Assembly (NCBI GenBank): GCA_036554285.1
Contig: DATBNO010000076.1
Span: 3,777-67,776, forward strand
Origin: JADGGM01 sp025449955
GTDB taxonomy: Bacteria; Gemmatimonadota; Gemmatimonadetes; Gemmatimonadales; Gemmatimonadaceae
Length of the DNA: 64,000 nucleotides
Reading direction: 5' to 3'
In this document: positions 46,073 to 63,418 of the stretch, one piece after another
How positions within the stretch are numbered: the first letter of the stretch is position 1
Layout: the number at the start of each line of letters is the position of its first letter
Made by a program: the position numbers and the translations under genes
Notes under the pieces: generated by a model
Databases searched by the model: none
What the model was told of the DNA's origin: nothing
What the model saw: only the letters and a program-made list of their open reading frames with translations

Positions 46073-46542
46073 TTGGCGTCCACCAGTTGGACTTCGGACA
46101 GCTCGGCGAATGATCCCACGTGCTCCACGTTGTCTCCGACTACCTGGCCGCCGTACTCGACCCATGCATGCGCGCCGAAGCGGCCGCGGCGCATGCGCAC
46201 CCCGATGCGAATCCGGCCGCCGCGGATCCGATGCTTTTCGAGCATGCGATGAACAGCAACGGCCCGAACGAGACAGAGCGGCCTGAACAGTCCATAGTCA
46301 CCCGCGCGGCTCACCGCCAAACCAAGCTGCTGGGCCCGCTGCATGTTGGCGGGCTCGACATTGGCGTCGGATGCAACCACCTGCGCTGCGGACGCGGCTG
46401 AATGCGCCACGAGCTGCCCCGTGGGTCGCGTCCACACCAAGACCTGCGCTGCCAGAAGAGCCGCCTGCCCTTGCAGGAGGTCAACCCACTCGCGCGGACT
46501 CAGGGTGGCCAGTTTGTGAAGAAGTTTCGTCACTCTGTTCAT
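46069..46542 (-). CDS. Lasso peptide leader peptidase B2 (transglutaminase-like)
   Basis: 157 residues. Catalytic triad visible: Cys90 in FRPLCLVRAVAVHRML, His125 in FGAHAWVEYGG and Asp137 in VVGDNVE. It removes the leader once the RRE protein presents it. It overlaps the B1 gene by 62 bases, unusually long, and the cyclase start by four bases, so all three are translationally coupled. Confidence 0.93.
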   Translation of the reverse strand: MNRVTKLLHKLATLSPREWVDLLQGQAALLAAQVLVWTRPTGQLVAHSAASAAQVVASDANVEPANMQRAQQLGLAVSRAGDYGLFRPLCLVRAVAVHRMLEKHRIRGGRIRIGVRMRRGRFGAHAWVEYGGQVVGDNVEHVGSFAELSEVQLVDAK

Positions 46543-46825
46543 CCGTCCGTTCGCTGCCGTGCGGAATGACTAGCCGATTGCTCGAGAGCTCCGCTATGAG
46601 CTCCATCACATCGGCCCGAATCATCGCCGGATCGGCATCCGGGTATTGCACGGATAGCGCCGCACAGAGCTCGTCCATCGAGTTGGTGGCGGGCGGCAAG
46701 AGCTCCCATACGCGCGCTCCGACCTCGTTTAGCCCGAAGTACACTTCCTCTTCGGTCGAGAAGAGCACGGCCTCACCGTCGAGCAACGCTTTGTAGATGA
46801 CTTTCGGGTTCGCAACCGGAAGCAT
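46481..46825 (-). CDS. Lasso peptide RRE protein B1 (PqqD family)
   Basis: 114 residues. Winged-helix PqqD-like fold: KVIYKALLDGEAVLFSTEEEVYFGLNEVGARVWELL, then an acidic helix and VMELIAELSSNRLVI. It binds the leader (the YxxP segment in known systems) and hands it to B2. The C-terminal 25 residues (ERTDEQSDETSSQTG) are disordered and correspond to the stretch overlapping the B2 gene in another frame. First gene of the lasso operon. Confidence 0.92.
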   Translation of the reverse strand: MLPVANPKVIYKALLDGEAVLFSTEEEVYFGLNEVGARVWELLPPATNSMDELCAALSVQYPDADPAMIRADVMELIAELSSNRLVIPHGSERTDEQSDETSSQTGHPESARVG

Positions 46826-47415
46826 GCAGTCCCCAGCAGGCGGATACCGAGCCCCGGTTGCCTCGCCATTCGGCGAGCACCGCCGCTACGTCGCGGTCCA
46901 AGGCCCACTTCGGCACCAGAAACTCGGGTTCGACCCTCGAACCCGCCTCGGATTCGAGCACCGAACGTGCCAGTGCCAATCTACCGCGCAGCACGCCAAC
47001 CCCGGCTGTACGAGCCCGTCCTCGATCACACGTGTCACGAAGCGCAACACCACGCCCCGCGATCCGATACGCGACACGCACTCCTGCTACACCCCGAGTG
47101 CGAATGCGCCACATGGATGCCGGCGCCAAACAGCGCCACTCCCCACCACTCCGCCCATTTCAGCCGGGCCTGACCACGAGCGACCGGGACTGTTCCCGGC
47201 CTGTCTCGCCAATCATCATGAGCACCTGACTGCCATCCAGCAAGCCCGGAACGACCGATTTTCTAGCCAACCACGCTGTCAGCCCCTCAATTCTTGGGGG
47301 GCAGACGAATCGACCTGCCTCATCATCAGCCGGTAGTCCAGCGTATTGGGGACGTCACCGGCCTGAGCGTATCTCGCGAACGATTCCCTCCCACCTCGAT
47401 CTCCGAGAATTTCTG
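46826..47415. other. Gap upstream of the lasso operon, possible degraded gene
   Basis: 590 bases without an intact gene. It lies between the divergent B1 and S9-peptidase genes and must contain both promoters. On the minus strand protein-like pieces appear in successive frames: ARKSVVPGLLDGSQVLMM (near 47200), RFVTRVIEDGLVQPG (near 47030) and EPEFLVPKWALDRDVAAVLA (near 46920). Stops and frame changes break them, suggesting a decayed gene, though chance cannot be excluded. No octamer occurs here and I found no clear promoter. Confidence 0.4.
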
Positions 47416-49752
47416 ATGCGTCAGCGCGCACGTCTCCTGGTCATATCGCTCGTTGCTGCTCCCGCCTTCGCCCAACACGCTGTGGCCCAGGCGCCGGGAC
47501 CCACCGTCACTGCCCAAGATTACGCGCGCGCGGAGAAACTCCTCGCCTGGAACACCGCGCCGCTCGTATCCGGCGCGACGGTGCGCGTCACGTGGCTCGA
47601 CGGCGACAAGTTCTGGTATCGGAACTCGACGCCGCAGGGCTTCGAGTTCGTGTTGGTCGATGCGGCGCACCATTCGCGCGCGCGTGCATTCGATCAGGAT
47701 CGTGTCGCCGGGGCGCTCTCGGCGGCGGCCGGCCGCACCTATGACGCGTGGCACCTGCCGTTCGCGCGCTTCGACCTGTCGGCCGACGGCCGGTCCATCT
47801 CGTTCGAGACCGACGATGCGCACAAGCGGTTCACCTGCGACGTCGGCGGCAATCGCTGCACGCCGCAGCCGGCCGGACCAGATCTCCGGAACTCCGTGGT
47901 GTCGCCCGACGGCAAGCTCGCGGCGTTCATCCGCAACAACAACTTGTGGGTGCACGACCTGGCGACGGGCAACGACCGGCAGCTCACCACGGACGGCGTC
48001 AAGGACTTCGGCTACGCGACGGACAACGCCGGTTGGACGCAGAGCGATCGGCCGATCGTCGCGTGGTCGCCCGACTCGAAGAGGATCGCCACGTTCCAGC
48101 AGGACCAACGCGACGTGGGCGAGATGTACTTGGTGGAGACGCGCGTTGGGCATCCGGTGCTCGAGCAATGGAAGTATCCCCTGCCGGGCGACAGCATCAT
48201 TCCGACCATCCAGCGCGTGGTGATCGATCTGGACGGACCGCGCGTGATTCGCTTCCAGATGCCGCCCGACCAGCACCGGTCCACCACGTGCGATCACATC
48301 TTGTGCGGCCGCGAATTCGCCGACGTCGAGTGGAGCCCGGACGCCTCGCACCTGGCGTTCGTCTCGACGTCGCGCGATCACAGGCACGAGACGCTTCGCG
48401 TGGCCGACGCGTCGACCGGCGCCGTGCGCGACGTGATGCAGGAATCGGTGGCGACGTTTTACGAAGCGGGCGACAACGCCGCCAATTGGCGCATGCTCGA
48501 CTCGTTGCACCAGGCGATCTGGTATTCGGAGCGCGACGACTGGGGCAACCTGTATTTGTACGATCTCGCGAGCGGTGCGTTAGTCAAACAGATCACGACC
48601 GGTCCGGGCAACGTGCTGCAGATTCTCCGCGTCGATCAGAAGGAGAAGACCATCTATTTCACGAGCGCGGGACGCGAGCCGAACGTGGATCCGTACTTCC
48701 GGCAGCTATATCGTGTCCGCCTCGACGGCACGCACCTGCAATTGCTGTCGCCGGAGAACGCCGATCACGAGGTGTCGTTGTCGCCCGACGGCCGCTACTT
48801 CGTGGACAGTTGGTCGCGGCCCGACGTGCCACCGGTCACGGTATTGCGCGATGACGACGGCCGCACGGTGATGCCGCTCGAGAAAGCCGACATCTCCCGG
48901 CTCGTGGCCGCGGGCTGGAAGCCGCCCCTGCCGATCACCGTGAAGGCGCGCGACGGCAAGACCGATCTCTACGGCCTCTTGTTCCGCCCAACGAACTTCG
49001 ACTCGACCAAGAAGTATCCGATCATCAACCACATCTATCCGGGGCCGCAGGTGGGCAGCGTCGGGTCGCGTTTCTTCGCGCCGTCGCGCGGCGACGCGCA
49101 GTCGCTGGCAGAGTTAGGGTTCGTGGTCGTGGAGATCGATGCGATGGGCACGCCGATGCGCTCACACGCGTTCCACGCCGCGTACTACGGCAACATGGGA
49201 GACAACGGACTGCCCGATCAGATCGCGGCGATGAAGCAGCTCGCCCAACGCTACTCGTGGATCGACCTCGATCGCGCCGGCATCTACGGCCACTCGGGCG
49301 GCGGCTACGCCACCGCGGACGCGATGCTCCGCGATCCGGACTTTTTCAAAGTGGGTGTGTCGGAGGCCGGCAACCACGACAACCGTGAGTACGAGGACGA
49401 CTGGGGCGAAAAGTGGCAGGGACTCTTGGTGCGCAACGCGGATGGCACTACCAATTACGACGATCAGGCCAATCAGAACATGGCCGCGAACCTCAAGGGC
49501 AAGCTGCTCATCGCGTTCGGCACCACCGACAACAACGTGCCGCCCTACAACTCGCTGCTGCTGGTGAACGAGCTGATCAAGCACAACAAGGATTTCGACC
49601 TGATCGCGTTGCCTAACCGGCGCCACGGCTTCGGCAACGAACCGTACATGATCCGTCGTCGCTGGGACTACTTCGTGCGCTACTTGTTAGGCGCGGAGCC
49701 GCCGGCCGGCTACGAGATTCACGGCCCCCGCCCCGGCGCGCCGCTGTTCTGA
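47416..49752 (+). CDS. S9-family (DPP-IV-like) serine peptidase, secreted
   Basis: 778 residues. A signal peptide (RARLLVISLVAAPAFAQ) is followed by an eight-bladed propeller domain (about 60-520; FDLSADGRSISFETDD, VEWSPDASHLAFV) and an alpha/beta-hydrolase domain. Catalytic residues: Ser627 in GHSGGGYAT, Asp in FGTTDNNVPP, His in NRRHGFG. It likely cleaves Xaa-Pro or Xaa-Ala dipeptides in the periplasm. It is divergent from the lasso operon, where isopeptidases of this same superfamily occur in some proteobacterial clusters; the DPP-IV features argue for a general role. Confidence 0.9.
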   Translation: MRQRARLLVISLVAAPAFAQHAVAQAPGPTVTAQDYARAEKLLAWNTAPLVSGATVRVTWLDGDKFWYRNSTPQGFEFVLVDAAHHSRARAFDQDRVAGALSAAAGRTYDAWHLPFARFDLSADGRSISFETDDAHKRFTCDVGGNRCTPQPAGPDLRNSVVSPDGKLAAFIRNNNLWVHDLATGNDRQLTTDGVKDFGYATDNAGWTQSDRPIVAWSPDSKRIATFQQDQRDVGEMYLVETRVGHPVLEQWKYPLPGDSIIPTIQRVVIDLDGPRVIRFQMPPDQHRSTTCDHILCGREFADVEWSPDASHLAFVSTSRDHRHETLRVADASTGAVRDVMQESVATFYEAGDNAANWRMLDSLHQAIWYSERDDWGNLYLYDLASGALVKQITTGPGNVLQILRVDQKEKTIYFTSAGREPNVDPYFRQLYRVRLDGTHLQLLSPENADHEVSLSPDGRYFVDSWSRPDVPPVTVLRDDDGRTVMPLEKADISRLVAAGWKPPLPITVKARDGKTDLYGLLFRPTNFDSTKKYPIINHIYPGPQVGSVGSRFFAPSRGDAQSLAELGFVVVEIDAMGTPMRSHAFHAAYYGNMGDNGLPDQIAAMKQLAQRYSWIDLDRAGIYGHSGGGYATADAMLRDPDFFKVGVSEAGNHDNREYEDDWGEKWQGLLVRNADGTTNYDDQANQNMAANLKGKLLIAFGTTDNNVPPYNSLLLVNELIKHNKDFDLIALPNRRHGFGNEPYMIRRRWDYFVRYLLGAEPPAGYEIHGPRPGAPLF

Positions 49753-49776
49753 GGATTCGCGGGCTACGGAAACACA

Positions 49777-49815
49777 AAGGGGCACCCGGAACTTCCGGAT
49801 GCCCCTTGCCCTTTT
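49777..49815. terminator. Bidirectional intrinsic terminator between S9 peptidase and rpsG
   Basis: Stem AAGGGGCA-c-CCGGA / TCCGG-a-TGCCCCTT (49777-49807) with a three-base loop and one mismatch, followed on the plus strand by GCCCTTTTC and preceded by CACAAAGG. It lies between convergent genes and can act in both directions, though the T-tracts are short. Confidence 0.7.
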
Positions 49816-49844
49816 CCCTCAGCGCAGCGCTTCCTTGTCGTTCG
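49808..49844 (-). repeat. GGGAA-type hairpin element directly after rpsG
   Basis: Starts at the rpsG stop. On the plus strand CCCTTTTCCCTC is followed by AGCGCAGCGCTTCC, a short stem AGCG/CGCT flanked by the usual TTCCC-type spacers. It is a short member of the GGGAA family seen after other minus-strand genes. It merges with the terminator at 49777-49815. Confidence 0.5.
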
Positions 49845-50311
49845 CTACCACCGATAGTGAGCAAACGCCTTGTTCGCGTCGGCCATCTTGTGCGTGTCTT
49901 CCTTCTTCTTCATTGCGTTGCCTTCGCCCTTGGACGCCGCGATCACCTCGGCCGCCAGTTTCTCGGCCATCGACTTCTCGCCGCGATCGCGCGAGTAGCT
50001 CATGAGCCAGCGCATGGCCAGCGCCGTGCGGCGCTCAGGGCGGACTTCGACCGGTACTTGATACGTGGCGCCGCCGACACGACGGCTCTTGACCTCGACC
50101 ACGGGCTTCAAGTTTTGCAACGCTTGCTTGAACACGTTCACGCCGGGCTGACCAGTGCGTGATTCGACGAGGTCCATCGCACCATAGAAAATGTGCTCGG
50201 CCGTCGACTTCTTGCCCTCGATCATCAGCGTGTTGATGAACTTCGAAACGGTCTGGCTATCGTAGCGCGCGTCGGCGAGGACCGGGCGCTTGATCGACTT
50301 CTGTCTGCGGC

Positions 50312-50315
<4 letters not shown>
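49845..50315 (-). CDS. rpsG: Small ribosomal subunit protein uS7
   Basis: 156 residues, standard: SRRQKSIKRPVLADARYDSQTVSKFINTLM, the conserved YQVPVEVRPERRTALAMRWL and AHYRW at the end. It nucleates assembly of the 30S head. The start is GTG at 50315 overlapping the rpsL stop (GTGA). In most bacteria fusA follows within about 100 bases; here a terminator and the accessory block follow instead. Confidence 0.97.
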
Positions 50316-50704
<389 letters not shown>

Positions 50705-50726
50705 AACCTCTGGTGGTACGAACGAA

Positions 50727-50741
50727 GCCGCCTTGGGCGGC
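50727..50741 (-). promoter_or_regulatory. Perfect 6-bp hairpin in the rpsL leader
   Basis: GCCGCC-CAA-GGCGGC on the minus strand, 23 bases before the rpsL ATG and directly after the expected transcription start. It would form at the very 5' end of the rpsL-rpsG mRNA. Such a stem could stabilise the transcript or take part in S7/S12 feedback; neither is shown by the sequence. Confidence 0.5.
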
Positions 50742-50752
50742 ACAGAACGATA

Positions 50753-50781
50753 AAGTTAGACCGGCCGCAAAAGTGTGTCAA
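50753..50781 (-). promoter_or_regulatory. Promoter for rpsL-rpsG
   Basis: Minus strand: -35 TTGACA (50776-50781), 17-base spacer, -10 TAACTT (50753-50758; three of six consensus bases). The transcript would start near 50746, about 40 bases before the rpsL ATG. It separates rpsL-rpsG from the rpoBC unit. Confidence 0.65.
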
Positions 50782-50819
50782 CCATTTGACCCACCTTTAT
50801 TTGTCGAAGCAGGCCAGCG

Positions 50820-51326
50820 TCAGTTGCCGGTCAACGGCACCGCACCGCTCTTCCGATAGAACTCGAACTTCCAGAGCACCCAGCTCCGCACCTTTTGCTT
50901 GTCCTTCACCGCTGGCTCATAGTGCAGCTTCGGAAGCATCTTCTCCACCTCGTTCGAATACGCCGTGTCGGTCGCAGAGACGATCTTGAAGGTCGAGGAG
51001 TCGATGCAGCCGACCGTGTCCACGACGAACTTGGCGACGACGTTCGCCTCGCCGTTGGTCTTCATGTCGGCCTCCACCGTACCGTTGTAGTTCGTGCCAC
51101 GCGAGCCCGGCCAAGGGATTGCGGGATTGTTTCGATCGGGTTTCGCCGCTTGGTCGACATCTGTGTCGTAGACGTGCGACGAATCGATGGCGCCCAGCAC
51201 CCAGCCGTGTGCACCGCACTTGGGCCTGAACGACTCCCGCGTCGTTGCACCTGAGCTCTGGACCGGGAGGGCGAATGCGATGGCCACACCCCCCGCACCG
51301 AGAATACCGACAATCGAGGCGCGCAT
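50820..51326 (-). CDS. Exported protein with TonB C-terminal-like domain
   Basis: 168 residues. Signal peptide MRASIVGILGAGGVAIAFALPV; ATG 51326 has GGAGG five bases upstream. The C-terminal 80 residues read VVAKFVVDTVGCIDSSTFKIVSATDTAYSNEVEKMLPKLHYEPA, the beta-alpha-beta pattern of TonB-C domains, but without the N-terminal anchor and proline-rich linker of TonB. It may bind cell-envelope components. It sits between rpoC and rpsL, an unusual place for an envelope protein. Confidence 0.7.
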   Translation of the reverse strand: MRASIVGILGAGGVAIAFALPVQSSGATTRESFRPKCGAHGWVLGAIDSSHVYDTDVDQAAKPDRNNPAIPWPGSRGTNYNGTVEADMKTNGEANVVAKFVVDTVGCIDSSTFKIVSATDTAYSNEVEKMLPKLHYEPAVKDKQKVRSWVLWKFEFYRKSGAVPLTGN

Positions 51327-51458
51327 GTGATCCTCCATCGGATCTGGGTTCACCTGCCACTGCACACCGACGCACCCGCGCCGGTGAAAAACACGAAGGC
51401 CCGGACCACCCATAGGGTCGCCCGGGCCAATCGCATCGATACCGTCAATCTGCTGCCG

Positions 51459-55772
<4,314 letters not shown>

Positions 55773-55775
55773 GTG

Positions 55776-60416
<4,641 letters not shown>

Positions 60417-60577
60417 TGATCACCCGCGCACAGACGCAAAACCGCCCCTCCCTCACCGCTTCGCGATTTCGCGAGGGCAAAGGGGAGCACGGAAAGAACG
60501 TTCGATTGTCGCTGCGATGCTGGCTGTAAGACCATTCGCGCCGGGAACCCGAGAGACGACCGGCAGCCGCACCCGAT

Positions 60578-60583
60578 ATTATA
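60578..60583 (-). promoter_or_regulatory. Candidate -10 of an internal rpoBC promoter
   Basis: A perfect TATAAT on the minus strand in otherwise GC-rich DNA between rplL and rpoB. The -35 position (17-18 bases upstream) holds GGAACT or GGGAAC, not TTGACA. Those read like an ECF-type -35, which does not go with TATAAT, so the promoter class is unclear. Start near 60571, leader about 155 bases. Confidence 0.5.
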
Positions 60584-60604
60584 CCGTTGCGCTGCTCGGC
60601 AGTT

Positions 60605-60636
60605 CCCGGACGGAGTACCAAAGGACTCCGCCCGGG
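60605..60636 (-). terminator. Hairpin after rplL (attenuator or processing site)
   Basis: CCCGG-x-CGGAGT and ACTCCG-x-CCGGG form an 11-bp stem with one mismatch and an eight-base loop, beginning 11 bases after the rplL stop. No U-run follows. In E. coli the same junction has an attenuator and an RNase III site that lower rpoBC relative to L10/L12; this hairpin is placed to do the same. Confidence 0.6.
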
Positions 60637-60647
60637 TCCCGCGGTCG

Positions 60648-61046
60648 CTACTTGACCTCGACGACCGCGCCTTGCTCTTCCAGCTTCGCCTTGATCGTGG
60701 CCGCTTCCTCTTTCGAGACGCCCGCTTTCACAGTTTGCGGAGCGCCGTCGACGAGGTCCTTCGCCTCTTTGAGGCCGAGGCTGGTGATCTCGCGGACCAC
60801 TTTGATCACCTGAATCTTCTTGGCGCCGGCTTCCTTGAGCGTGACCGCGAACTCGGTCTGCTCTTCGGCGGCCGGAGCAGCGGCGCCACCACCGCCTGCC
60901 GGAGCCGCGCCGCCCACGGGAGCGGCCGCGATCGTCACGTTGAACTTGGACTTGAAGGCCTCGATGAGGTCGGCGAGCTCGAGGACCGACATGTTGCCAA
61001 TCGCCTCGAGGATTTCGTCCTTGCTCAGCCCGGTTGCGTTTGCCAT
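60648..61046 (-). CDS. rplL: Large ribosomal subunit protein bL12
   Basis: 132 residues. N-terminal dimerisation helices (KDEILEAIGNMSVLELADLIEAFKSKF), an Ala/Gly/Pro hinge and the factor-binding C-terminal domain (KIQVIKVVREITSLGLKEAKDLVDGAPQTVK). Forms the multimeric stalk with L10. 81 bases from rplJ. Confidence 0.97.
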   Translation of the reverse strand: MANATGLSKDEILEAIGNMSVLELADLIEAFKSKFNVTIAAAPVGGAAPAGGGGAAAPAAEEQTEFAVTLKEAGAKKIQVIKVVREITSLGLKEAKDLVDGAPQTVKAGVSKEEAATIKAKLEEQGAVVEVK

Positions 61047-61127
61047 GGTTTGCGTTCTCTCGACTGAAATAGGTACTTGGTGACCCGACGCCGGCGGCCT
61101 ATTGAGCAGCCTGCAGCCGGCTGCTCC

Positions 61128-61643
61128 TCACGCGGATTCTTTCTGCTGCCGCAATGCTTCGAGCGCTCCGACCCACATATAGAACAACCCGTTGAGCGCG
61201 CCGACGAACGCCGCTAACGGGGACTGCAATCCCGCCGCGAGGTCCGCGAGCATCTGGTCCCTCGACGGAAGCGACGCCAGGTGCTTGACCTGCGCTCCGC
61301 CAATGGGGCGACCCTCGAGCAATCCACCTTTCACTTCCGGCTTCTGCTCGTTCTCCTTTGCGAAGTCCGTTAGGACTTTCGCCGCAGCCACGGGATCGCG
61401 ACCGATCACGACGCCGGTTGGTCCCTTGAGCTTGGTGCCCGTGAGACCGCTGTCGTTGACGGCGCGCAGCGCGAGGCTGTTTTTGATCACAACGTACTCG
61501 ACACCGGCACGACGGAGCCGGCGGCGGAGCTCGGTCATGTTCTTGACGTTGAGCCCGGTGAAATCCGTGTAGTAGAGCGCATTGGCGCCCTTGATCTTAT
61601 TCGTCAGATCGTTGACGAGCTTGTCTTTCTCGGCGCGATTCAT
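61128..61643 (-). CDS. rplJ: Large ribosomal subunit protein uL10
   Basis: 171 residues: NRAEKDKLVNDLTNKIKGANALYYTDFTGLNVKNMTELRRRLR, ending in the L12-binding helix region (FYMWVGALEALRQQKE). Only seven bases separate it from rplA, so the long L10 leader used for autoregulation in E. coli is absent here. Confidence 0.96.
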   Translation of the reverse strand: MNRAEKDKLVNDLTNKIKGANALYYTDFTGLNVKNMTELRRRLRRAGVEYVVIKNSLALRAVNDSGLTGTKLKGPTGVVIGRDPVAAAKVLTDFAKENEQKPEVKGGLLEGRPIGGAQVKHLASLPSRDQMLADLAAGLQSPLAAFVGALNGLFYMWVGALEALRQQKESA

Positions 61644-61650
61644 GAGGCGG

Positions 61651-62340
61651 TTACCGGTACGGGGTGGTGTCGATGGTGACGCCGGGCCCCATGGTGCTCG
61701 AGATCGCGACGTTCCGGATGTACACGCCCTTGGTCGCGGCCGGCTTCGAACGAACGATCTGGTCCATGAACGCCGTGAAGTTCTCGCTCAACGCATCGGC
61801 CGTGAACGAAACCTTGCCGATGGCCGCATGAACGTTGCCGGCCTTGTCGACACGGAATTCGATCTTGCCGGCCTTGACCTCTTTCACCGCGCGTGTGAGG
61901 TCGAACGTGACCGTGCCGGCCTTCGGGTTAGGCATGAGGCCGCGCGGACCCAGGACTCGGCCCAATTGTCCGACCTGTCCCATCTGGTCGGGCGTGGCGA
62001 TGAGGACGTCGAACTCGAGCCACCCATCCTTGATTTTCTGCACCAACTCCACTCCGACTGCATCGGCGCCGGCGGCTTCGGCTTCGCGCGCCTTTTCACC
62101 GACGGCGATGACGGCGACGCGCACCGACTTGCCCGTTCCGGCCGGGAGCACGACGGTGCCGCGCACCACCTGATCGGCGTGACGCGGATCGACGCCTAAC
62201 CGAACCGCGACTTCGACGGTTTCGTCGAACTTGGCAAACGCGTTCGTCTTGACGAGCTCGATGGCCTGACGCGCCGCAACGGTGGCGCCGTTCTGCATTT
62301 TCTTGGCGGCCGCGGTGAACTTCTTTCCGTGGTGGCGCAT
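61651..62340 (-). CDS. rplA: Large ribosomal subunit protein uL1
   Basis: 229 residues: KKFTAAAKKMQNGATVAARQAIELVKTNAFAKFDETVEVAVRLGVDPRHADQ and the conserved LGPRGLMPNPKAGTV. L1 stalk protein and translational repressor of its operon in E. coli. ATG 62340 overlaps the rplK stop by one base (TGATG). Confidence 0.97.
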   Translation of the reverse strand: MRHHGKKFTAAAKKMQNGATVAARQAIELVKTNAFAKFDETVEVAVRLGVDPRHADQVVRGTVVLPAGTGKSVRVAVIAVGEKAREAEAAGADAVGVELVQKIKDGWLEFDVLIATPDQMGQVGQLGRVLGPRGLMPNPKAGTVTFDLTRAVKEVKAGKIEFRVDKAGNVHAAIGKVSFTADALSENFTAFMDQIVRSKPAATKGVYIRNVAISSTMGPGVTIDTTPYR

Positions 62341-62765
62341 CAGTCGCCCACCTCGACGCCCATCGAGCGCGCGGCGCCGGCCACCATGGCCATGGCGCTC
62401 TCTATGGAATCGCAATTCAGGTCAGGCAGCTTGATCTCGGCGATCTTGCGCACCTGGGCCTTGGTCAACTTGCCCACTTTGTTCCGGTTAGGCTGACCCG
62501 AACCGGACTCGAGGCCGAGCTCCTTCTTGATGAGGTTCGCGGCCGGCGGCGTTTTCGTGATGAAGGTGAAGGACTTGTCGGAGAAGATCGTCAGCTCGAC
62601 CGGCAGGATGCTACCGGCCTGCGCTTGCGTCCTCGCGTTGAACTCCTTCACGAACGCCATGATGTTGATGCCGTGCGGTCCGAGCGCCGTGCCGACCGGA
62701 GGGGCCGGCGTCGCTTGGGCTGCCGGAATCTGCAGCTTGACGAAGCCAATCGCTTTTCTTGCCAT
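62340..62765 (-). CDS. rplK: Large ribosomal subunit protein uL11
   Basis: 141 residues: KLQIPAAQATPAPPVGTALGPHGINIMAFVKEFNA and the family end SAMAMVAGAARSMGVEV. GTPase-centre protein and target of PrmA methylation elsewhere. ATG 62765 with GGGAG five bases upstream; an in-frame TTG one codon earlier is an alternative. Confidence 0.97.
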   Translation of the reverse strand: MARKAIGFVKLQIPAAQATPAPPVGTALGPHGINIMAFVKEFNARTQAQAGSILPVELTIFSDKSFTFITKTPPAANLIKKELGLESGSGQPNRNKVGKLTKAQVRKIAEIKLPDLNCDSIESAMAMVAGAARSMGVEVGD

Positions 62766-62858
62766 CAATACTCCCGCTGTCGAATGCGCGGCGTGTGCTC
62801 GCGCGGTTCTGCCACGGTGTGTTTAGCGTCGCTGTGGTGGGCGACGTAGCGCAACTGC

Positions 62859-63407
62859 TCAGTAGCCTCTCAACTGCAAGTAATCCAGTTCTACGCTGGT
62901 GGGCCGGCCGAACAGGCTCACCGACACGCGAACCTTTCCTTTGTCCGCGTAGACTTCTTCCACCGTTCCGCTGAAATCACTGAACGGACCTTCCGTGATT
63001 TCGACGGCTTGTCCGACCATGAACGGAATTTCTTCCTTGGGTTCTTCGGGCTCCGTCTCGTCTGCTATTCCCAAGAGGCGATTGACCTCATCGGGGCGTA
63101 GCGGCTGCGGGAAGCGGTCCTGCCCAACGAACTTGATGACGCCCTGGATGTTGTTGATGGTGTGTGCCGTTTCCTGGTCCATCACCATCTCTACGAGCAC
63201 ATATCCCGGGTAGATCTTCCGTTCGACGTTCACTTTCTTGCCGTTCTTGATCTCGACGACTTCCTGCGTCGGCACGAGCGCTTGGCGAATCGCGCGCTCT
63301 TCAGCGGGCCGAGCATCCTGTTCGATGCGGCGCTGAATGAGCGAGCGGACCTTGTTCTCGTGACCCGCGGTCGTTTGGATCGCGTACCATCGATGCTGGG
63401 GAGCCAT
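62859..63407 (-). CDS. nusG: Transcription termination/antitermination factor NusG
   Basis: 182 residues. NGN domain (HRWYAIQTTAGHENKVRSLIQRRI, KKVNVERKIYPGYVLVEM) and C-terminal KOW domain (GQAVEITEGPFSDFSGTVEEVYADKGKVRVSVSLFGRPTSVEL). Links RNA polymerase to Rho or the ribosome. ATG 63407 was chosen; the longer frame overlaps secE. A 93-base gap separates it from rplK. Confidence 0.96.
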   Translation of the reverse strand: MAPQHRWYAIQTTAGHENKVRSLIQRRIEQDARPAEERAIRQALVPTQEVVEIKNGKKVNVERKIYPGYVLVEMVMDQETAHTINNIQGVIKFVGQDRFPQPLRPDEVNRLLGIADETEPEEPKEEIPFMVGQAVEITEGPFSDFSGTVEEVYADKGKVRVSVSLFGRPTSVELDYLQLRGY

Positions 63408-63418
63408 GCCGACGTTGC

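Noticed and set aside
46797..47336. Plus-strand 179-codon frame upstream of the S9 peptidase
   Set aside because: Pro/Arg/His-rich with no motif or ribosome site, and it overlaps the B1 start region; more likely random.
61644..61650. L10-leader type autoregulatory RNA upstream of rplJ
   Set aside because: Only seven bases lie between rplA and rplJ, leaving no space for that structure outside coding sequence.
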